From: an uncultured Bacteroidota bacterium
GTDB taxonomy: Bacteria; Bacteroidota; Bacteroidia; B-17B0; Aurantibacillaceae
DNA: 10,325 nucleotides
Assembly (NCBI GenBank): GCA_903923915.1
Contig: CAIXZI010000469.1
Span: 1 to 10,325, forward strand
Direction: 5' to 3'
Part shown: positions 7,503 through 10,325 of the stretch, piece by piece
Layout: the number at the start of each line of letters is the position of its first letter
How positions within the stretch are numbered: position 1 is the stretch's first letter
Notes under the pieces: generated by a model
Databases searched by the model: none
Told to the model about the DNA's origin: nothing
The model's input: only the letters and a program-made list of their open reading frames with translations
Translations under genes and position numbers: made by a program

Positions 7503-7946
7503 ATGAGCTTTTTAGTAGATAAAAACCATATTACCGATTACATCCCACAAAAGCCGCCCATTGTAATGATTGACGCAATTATAAGTTGTGATGACGTTAG
7601 TGTAACCACGCAACTTGAAATTGAGGCTGATAATATTTTTGTACAAGATGATTTTTTGCAAGAGCCTGGTGTTATAGAAAATATGGCGCAAACAGCCGCT
7701 GCCAAAGCGGGGTATGAAGCAAAAAAACAAAACGCCGAACCATTCTTAGGGTTTATTGGCGCTATAAAAGATCTGAAAATTTTCGCACTGCCAAAAGTTG
7801 GCGATATACTTACAACAACTGTTACCGTTAAAATGGATGTAATGGGAATTACGTTAATTGGTGCGGCTTCTCATTGTAATGATATTAAAATTGCCGAATG
7901 CGAAATGAAAATTGTAATTCAAAAAACTGCCGATGTCCCACTCTAA
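7503..7946 (+). CDS. Hotdog-fold 3-hydroxyacyl-ACP dehydratase-like protein
   Basis: A 147-residue FabZ/ApeP-like hotdog protein, expected to remove water from 3-hydroxyacyl-ACP so that each cycle leaves a double bond. Support comes from the N-terminal IPQKPPIVMIDAI (14-26), which parallels the LPHRYPFLLVDRV of FabZ, and from EPGVIENMAQTAAA (54-67), which parallels PGVLILEAMAQ and keeps the catalytic-type Glu59. The FabZ histidine in GHFPG is not present: the segment reads VQDDFLQEPG. The ATG at 7503 is preferred over an in-frame TTG at 7485 that would overlap the acyltransferase. The gene begins five bases after the acyltransferase stop and overlaps the thioesterase by 14 bases, so translation is probably coupled. 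Whether it is catalytic alone is uncertain. I saw no other dehydratase in the window. Confidence 0.82.
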   Translation: MSFLVDKNHITDYIPQKPPIVMIDAIISCDDVSVTTQLEIEADNIFVQDDFLQEPGVIENMAQTAAAKAGYEAKKQNAEPFLGFIGAIKDLKIFALPKVGDILTTTVTVKMDVMGITLIGAASHCNDIKIAECEMKIVIQKTADVPL

Positions 7947-8358
7947 AAGTATAATAACCACTACCGAAATTATTGTAAAATTTAGCGATTGCGATGCGCT
8001 GCAAATGGTATGGCATGGCAATTACATAAAATATTTTGAAGATGGTCGTGAAGATTTTGGTAGAAAACACACCTTAGGCTATTGGGATGTTTACAAGCAA
8101 TCTGGTTTAGCTGTTCCTCTTATCCACGTTGATTGTGATTATAAAAAATTTGTTGGCTTAGGAGAAATAATAACTGTTGAATCAACTTACATTGAAACAC
8201 CCGCAGCAAAAATTATTTTTGAATACAAAATATTTAACGAAAAAAAAGAATTGGTTTGCACAGGAAAAACTATACAAGTTTTTGTTGATGCTGTTACAAA
8301 AGAGTTGCTAATTACTGTGCCACCTTTTTATCAAGCGTGGAAACAAAAACACCTGTAA
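7933..8358 (+). CDS. 4HBT (YbgC-like) acyl thioesterase
   Basis: A 141-residue hotdog thioesterase. The segment VKFSDCDALQMVWHGNYIKY (15-34) fits the 4-hydroxybenzoyl-CoA thioesterase signature, with Asp19, Asp21, His28 and Tyr31 in the expected positions, followed by FEDGRED (35-41) with acidic residues typical of the active-site helix. The length is normal for the family. Its start lies inside the end of the dehydratase gene with a 14-base overlap, and the next ketosynthase overlaps its end if the GTG start is used. In a polyene operon it may release the finished chain from ACP or clear stalled intermediates; which one is inference. FabZ-type activity is unlikely given the signature. Confidence 0.88.
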   Translation: MSHSKSIITTTEIIVKFSDCDALQMVWHGNYIKYFEDGREDFGRKHTLGYWDVYKQSGLAVPLIHVDCDYKKFVGLGEIITVESTYIETPAAKIIFEYKIFNEKKELVCTGKTIQVFVDAVTKELLITVPPFYQAWKQKHL

Positions 8359-9494
8359 GCCCTTTGAACAAAGCCTTTCTACATAATTCAAATATAATTT
8401 CTCCGCTTGGCTTTGCAACCGAAAAGAATTTTATTGCCGTTTGCGAAGGAAAAATTGGCATGAAAGATCATGTGTTTAATCATGTAAATTATTATGCTTC
8501 GGTTATAGATACTAAATTATTAGATGACACTTTTTCTAGTCAAACAAAATCAAATCCAAACCAATTTACACGGCTTGAAAAAATGTGCATCCTCTCAGTG
8601 CAAGATGTGGTAAGCCATTCAACGATAGATGCAAAAGACAAACGCACGCTTTTTATTTTTTCTACCACAAAAGGAAATATAGATCTGTTAGAAAATAATC
8701 AATCAATAATCTCTGCTGAGAGAATTTATTTACATGAAACTGCACAAGTAATTTCAAAATATTTTCAGTTTGTAAACAAACCTATCGTAGTTTCAAATGC
8801 CTGTATTTCCGGGCTTTTAGCCATCATCATTGCAAAGAGATTAATTGAAGATGATCAATATGATAATATTATTGTTACAGGCGCTGATATCGTTTCTACA
8901 TTTACTTTGTCGGGTTTTAATTCACTGAGTGCATTGAGCAGCAAGGTTTGCAAGCCATTTGATAAAAACAGAACGGGTATAAATTTAGGTGAAGCAGCGG
9001 CCAGTATTTTAATAAGCAATCAAGAAAAAAATAATTGCGTTGAGGTTGTTTCGGGTTGTTCTGCTAACGATGCAAATCATATTTCGGGCCCATCCCGCAC
9101 TGGTGAAGGTTTGTACAAATGTTTGCAAAAGGTTTTGCCAAATAATTTCATTCCCAATTTTATAAATGCACATGGCACCGCTACCGAATTTAATGATGAA
9201 ATGGAATCTATTGCATTTAATCGCGCGGGTTTACAAAACGTATTTGCTAATAGTTTAAAGGGTTATTACGGCCATACGCTTGGCGCAGCAGGTGTTTTAG
9301 AAAGTGTTTTTTGTGCAGAAAGTTTAAAGCAAAATAAAATTATTGCTTCTGCCGGATTTGAAGAACAAGGGACTTCTATTAAATTAAATATTATTACAAA
9401 GACAGAAAACAAAAAAAGTACAACTTGTTTAAAAACTGCTTCCGGCTTTGGTGGCTGCAATGCGGCTGTTTTATATAAATTGAACAATGCGTAA
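8337..9494 (+). CDS. Second beta-ketoacyl-ACP synthase (divergent FabF/FabB-like)
   Basis: A 385-residue ketosynthase, clearly different from the one at 5093. The catalytic residues are present: Cys156 in VSNACISG, His279 in NAHGTATEFND, Lys308 in SLKGYYGH, and His313 before TLGAAG; SGFGGCNAAV closes the C-terminus. It is therefore likely to be an active condensing enzyme and not a Cys-less chain-length factor. There is no ATG start. The GTG at 8337 overlaps the thioesterase by 22 bases; the TTG at 8364, five bases after the thioesterase stop, would give MNKAFLHNSNIISPLG, which aligns best with the usual ketosynthase N-terminus. Either makes the gene dependent on upstream translation. The region before the Cys is weakly conserved. 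It could do the first condensation onto the aryl starter while the other elongates, or the reverse. Confidence 0.88.
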   Translation: METKTPVSPLNKAFLHNSNIISPLGFATEKNFIAVCEGKIGMKDHVFNHVNYYASVIDTKLLDDTFSSQTKSNPNQFTRLEKMCILSVQDVVSHSTIDAKDKRTLFIFSTTKGNIDLLENNQSIISAERIYLHETAQVISKYFQFVNKPIVVSNACISGLLAIIIAKRLIEDDQYDNIIVTGADIVSTFTLSGFNSLSALSSKVCKPFDKNRTGINLGEAAASILISNQEKNNCVEVVSGCSANDANHISGPSRTGEGLYKCLQKVLPNNFIPNFINAHGTATEFNDEMESIAFNRAGLQNVFANSLKGYYGHTLGAAGVLESVFCAESLKQNKIIASAGFEEQGTSIKLNIITKTENKKSTTCLKTASGFGGCNAAVLYKLNNA

Positions 9495-10110
9495 TTATAT
9501 TTTATCACATACAAACATTAAGAATAATTGCTTGTGGCATAATGGAAAACTCATTTCTAAAAGTGATGAAACAGTTAATCCTATTAGCTTTTTAGAAGAA
9601 ATATATAAATCGCTAAACTTATCTTATCCTAAATTTTTTAAGATGGATGGTTTATCTAAACTTGGTATTTTATGTGCCGAACTTATTCTAAAAGATGAGA
9701 ATATAAACCAATTATTTCCAAAAGAAACTACAGCAATAGTTTTATCTAACAAAAATTCGAGCTTGCAAACTGATGTTGCCTATTCTAAAACCATAAATGA
9801 TTTCCCGAGCCCTTCGTTGTTTGTATATACATTATCAAATATTGTTACAGGAGAAATTGCTATTAAACATAAAATTACCGGAGAGAATGCGTTTTTTATT
9901 GAACCGAAATTTAATGCAGAACTATTACATAATTACACCGAACTTCTTTTAAAAGAAAATGATGCGGTGCTTTGTGGTTGGCTTAACATAAATGAAAAAA
10001 CCTGTGAAGGGTTTCTATATTTTGTTGCAAAACAAGATGCTAACGATGAAAAAAAAATTAACTTTATAGAACATAATCCTGCTAACATAACCAACCTTTA
10101 CAATAATTAA
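9487..10110 (+). CDS. Short ketosynthase N-terminal-like protein lacking catalytic residues
   Basis: A 207-residue protein that resembles the N-terminal domain of ketosynthases (Ketoacyl-synt_2-like). KFFKMDGLSKLGILCAELIL (49-68) parallels the RMxRLSKMALAAA region, TAIVLSNKNSS (82-92) the G-I-x-x-G strand, and FPSPSLFVYTLSNIVTGEIA (106-125) the SPTxFxxSxxN segment before the active site. Where a Cys in an ACxSG motif would be expected it reads GENAFFIEPKF (133-143), and the protein ends without the second half that carries the His and Lys residues. It cannot therefore condense substrates by itself. The frame is intact and it overlaps the second ketosynthase by eight bases, so it looks like a maintained gene and not a decaying one. 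A role as partner subunit or chain-length/structural factor for a ketosynthase is inference. Confidence 0.75.
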   Translation: MRNYILSHTNIKNNCLWHNGKLISKSDETVNPISFLEEIYKSLNLSYPKFFKMDGLSKLGILCAELILKDENINQLFPKETTAIVLSNKNSSLQTDVAYSKTINDFPSPSLFVYTLSNIVTGEIAIKHKITGENAFFIEPKFNAELLHNYTELLLKENDAVLCGWLNINEKTCEGFLYFVAKQDANDEKKINFIEHNPANITNLYNN

Positions 10111-10112
10111 TT

Positions 10113-10325
10113 ATGGAGAATTTAATTCAAAATTTAAAAGTGCAAATTATTGAACAATTAAATCTTGCTGAAACCAAACCAGAAGATATAGATGCGTCTG
10201 CACCTTTATTTGGCGAGGGTTTGGGACTTGATTCAATTGACGCTTTGGAATTAATTGTGCTATTGGAAAAAAATTATGGATTAAAAATTCAAGACCCAAA
10301 AGAGGCAAAAAATATTTTCCAGTCA
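10113..10325 (+). CDS. Acyl carrier protein (second copy, 3' end outside window)
   Basis: The first 71 codons of a second carrier protein, starting with the ATG two bases after the preceding stop. FGEGLGLDSIDALELIVLL (33-51) contains the DSI motif with Ser41, the phosphopantetheine site, and the following helix is typical of ACPs. It has GLGLDSIDALEL where the first copy has LDLDSLDYVDL, so it belongs to a different ACP subgroup. The window ends near the expected last helix. It is co-directional and tightly spaced, so it belongs to the same operon. It may carry the starter or the extender units; the sequence does not say which. Confidence 0.9.
   Translation, partial: MENLIQNLKVQIIEQLNLAETKPEDIDASAPLFGEGLGLDSIDALELIVLLEKNYGLKIQDPKEAKNIFQS

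Larger units (their letters stand above)
4360..10325 (+). other. Aryl-polyene/flexirubin-type biosynthetic operon (continues beyond window)
   Basis: Nine plus-strand genes with spacings of four to nineteen bases or short overlaps: ketoreductase, ketosynthase, ACP, LPLAT acyltransferase, dehydratase, thioesterase, ketosynthase, ketosynthase-like partner, ACP. There is no terminator between them. Together with the upstream tyrosine-type ammonia-lyase, this set matches known Bacteroidota aryl-polyene and flexirubin clusters. An aryl-CoA/ACP ligase, a phosphopantetheinyl transferase, lipid-export proteins and DarA/DarB-like genes would be expected outside the window. Confidence 0.82.

Noticed and set aside
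9487..10110. Pseudogene of a ketosynthase
   Set aside because: The frame is intact, it overlaps its neighbour tightly, the next gene starts two bases later, and no remnant of the missing C-terminal half is present.

Overview
This AT-rich window most likely comes from a Bacteroidota bacterium (Flavobacterium-like or a relative). Three things suggest this. Promoter-like TAnnTT(T/C)G boxes sit upstream of several genes. Convincing Shine-Dalgarno sequences are largely absent. The first plus-strand gene closely resembles, from memory, the tyrosine ammonia-lyase of Flavobacterium johnsoniae. The gene set is that of an aryl-polyene or flexirubin-type pigment cluster: a dissociated type II, fatty-acid-synthase-like pathway started by an aromatic acid.

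Layout. Bases 1-890 (minus strand) carry the 5' part of a membrane-anchored C45-family Ntn-hydrolase/acyltransferase, cut by the window edge. A short intergenic region (891-967) holds divergent promoter-like boxes. On the plus strand follow an aromatic amino acid (tyrosine) ammonia-lyase (968-2497) and a large secreted protein of unknown function (2531-4195). A strong intrinsic terminator follows at 4221-4257. A second promoter then starts a tightly packed operon that runs off the right edge: FabG-type ketoreductase, FabF-type ketosynthase, acyl carrier protein (with its own promoter-like box), LpxL/HtrB-type acyltransferase, hotdog dehydratase, 4HBT thioesterase, second ketosynthase, a short ketosynthase-like protein without catalytic residues, and a second acyl carrier protein (partial).

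How they may work together (inference). The lyase makes 4-coumarate from tyrosine as the aryl starter. The starter is loaded on a carrier protein by a ligase not seen here. The ketosynthases extend it with malonyl units, and the reductase and dehydratase turn each unit into a double bond, giving a conjugated aryl-polyene chain. No enoyl reductase is seen, which fits retention of the double bonds. The thioesterase, the LPLAT acyltransferase and perhaps the C45 protein are candidates for releasing the chain or joining it to an alcohol, phenol or lipid at the membrane. Dialkylresorcinol genes (DarA/DarB type), which would separate flexirubin from a plain aryl polyene, are not in the window.

No RNA genes, insertion sequences, CRISPR arrays or long repeats were recognised.
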